NCBI RefSeq assembly: GCF_000266905.1
Contig: NC_018022.1
Span: 496,001 to 560,000, forward strand
Origin: Mycolicibacterium chubuense NBB4
GTDB taxonomy: Bacteria > Actinomycetota > Actinomycetes > Mycobacteriales > Mycobacteriaceae
Length of the DNA stretch: 64,000 bases
Direction of reading: 5' to 3'
The position numbers and the translations under genes were made by a program. This document shows, piece after piece, positions 63,464 to 64,000 of the stretch. Under the pieces are notes generated by a model, which had not been told where the DNA came from, did not search any database, and saw only the letters and a list, made by a program, of their open reading frames with translations. Position 1 is the first letter of the stretch. Every line of letters starts with the position of its first letter.

Positions 63464-63735
63464 TAGCGACCGCTGCTCGTCGGGTCGATGATCCGACGCA
63501 CTTCGGAAACTTTGTCTGCGGGAAAACCACCACGACGTGCGTGTTCGATCACACGGTCCTGATCCGGGGCGACGTAAACGCAATACAGTTTGTCGTCGAC
63601 GACATAGCTTTCCTGCCATTGCACTTCTGGCATGTCGTCGAGGACCTCGTTTGATTTGGCGCTGATCTCGCGCACCTCGTCCTCAGTCCACTGCCCGGCG
63701 CCGGGCACCGTGCGTTCGATGATGTACTTGGGCAT
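63463..63735 (-). CDS. DUF4242 domain protein
   Basis: This 90-residue ferredoxin-like-fold protein matches DUF4242: PKYIIERTVPGAGQWTEDEV, QWQESYVVDDKLYCVYVAP and HARRGGFPADKVSEVRRIID. Members are described as possible nickel-binding or small-molecule-binding proteins. The gene lies between a C-terminal gene fragment at the window edge and the hypothetical gene at 63095. ATG at 63735. Confidence 0.85.
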   Translation of the reverse strand: MPKYIIERTVPGAGQWTEDEVREISAKSNEVLDDMPEVQWQESYVVDDKLYCVYVAPDQDRVIEHARRGGFPADKVSEVRRIIDPTSSGR

Positions 63736-63798
63736 AATGGGCCTACCGTTCCATTGTTGTGCTGCTTCGATGCGCGGACGCCGGATGGTGCCAGATCG

Positions 63799-64000
63799 TC
63801 ACTGGCCGGGTGGCGTCGCGTGGACCACCACACCCCGCTCCTCCCGCAGCTCGCCGAGGGATTTGCCGTACCAGTCGACCGTACGGGTTTTCATCAGCTT
63901 CTCACTGAGGTCACGCTCGGTGGGCAGAAAGAGATTGGCCGGCATGACCGGCGGCTTATATTTCGACCTGAACTCGTCATTGATGCGCTCGATCTCCCCG
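63799..64000 (-). CDS. C-terminal end of an unidentified protein (5' end beyond window)
   Basis: The last 66 codons of a gene enter from the right edge (EIERINDEFRSKYKPPVMPA, then ERDLSEKLMKTRTVDWYGKS). The sequence is charged and protein-like, with a stop at 63799-63801. I do not recognise the family. It lies 63 bp upstream of the DUF4242 gene on the same strand and may share its operon. Confidence 0.65.
   Translation of the reverse strand, partial: GEIERINDEFRSKYKPPVMPANLFLPTERDLSEKLMKTRTVDWYGKSLGELREERGVVVHATPPGQ

Overview
The window looks like accessory DNA (a large plasmid or genomic island) of a mycobacterium-like actinomycete. The evidence is high GC, many GTG starts with 4-bp GTGA/ATGA gene overlaps, mycofactocin genes, an ERCC4-Lsr2 fusion protein, actinobacterial-type mercury genes and a TraA/TrwC-type relaxase. 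No rRNA, tRNA or CRISPR array was seen.

Region 1 (1-6497) is an alkane-oxidation module. A divergent AraC regulator faces a ferredoxin, a CYP153-type P450 and a ferredoxin reductase in one tight operon. A TetR regulator, an alpha/beta hydrolase and a hotdog thioesterase follow, then a second TetR gene cut off at its DNA-binding end by IS3 debris.

Region 2 (6498 to about 38460) is a composite mobile island. It holds IS3 debris, an ERCC4-Lsr2 nuclease gene, an IS481 remnant split by an intact IS110-family element, small plasmid-type genes with an XRE regulator, a MerR/MFS/Cys-rich-peptide metal module, and a mercury operon on both strands (ArsR, MerT-like, TlpA-like, CcdA-like; merA, merB and an extra flavoprotein). 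Next come a four-gene tyrosine-recombinase element (21143-27075), a ParB-like gene, a NrdH redoxin, an HNH protein and a 1,946-aa relaxase-helicase. The island ends in a truncated DNA ligase fused end to end to a truncated mycofactocin-type alcohol dehydrogenase.

Region 3 (38456-52336) is the second hydrocarbon module. It encodes a four-component soluble di-iron monooxygenase (large, small, coupling, reductase), a convergent response regulator/histidine kinase pair, an iron-type alcohol dehydrogenase, MadS/MadR, and the mycofactocin genes mftM and mftABCD. A plausible flow is alkane to alcohol by the P450 or di-iron enzyme, then alcohol to aldehyde by mycofactocin-linked dehydrogenases.

Region 4 (52337-59468) is a transposon pile-up between mftD and mftF. 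It contains a decayed mycolic-acid methyltransferase, an istB scrap, and an IS21-family element whose istB is split inside its P-loop codons by a Tn554-like three-gene element. mftF lies beyond it on the opposite strand, and mftE is not visible in the window. The last 3 kb carry a His-rich lipoprotein, a zinc-finger membrane protein, a DUF4242 protein and a gene running off the end.

The most interesting observations are: a candidate bridge RNA in the IS110 element that repeats 11-12 nt of its own insertion site; Tn554-like recombinase elements with readable junctions, one of them in a P-loop; a shared CCTATAGGYTACA operator linking the XRE and ParB-like genes; an 11-bp box shared by the monooxygenase and mftM upstream regions; and two unannotated small genes, one coupled into the monooxygenase operon and one Cys-rich in the MerR module.
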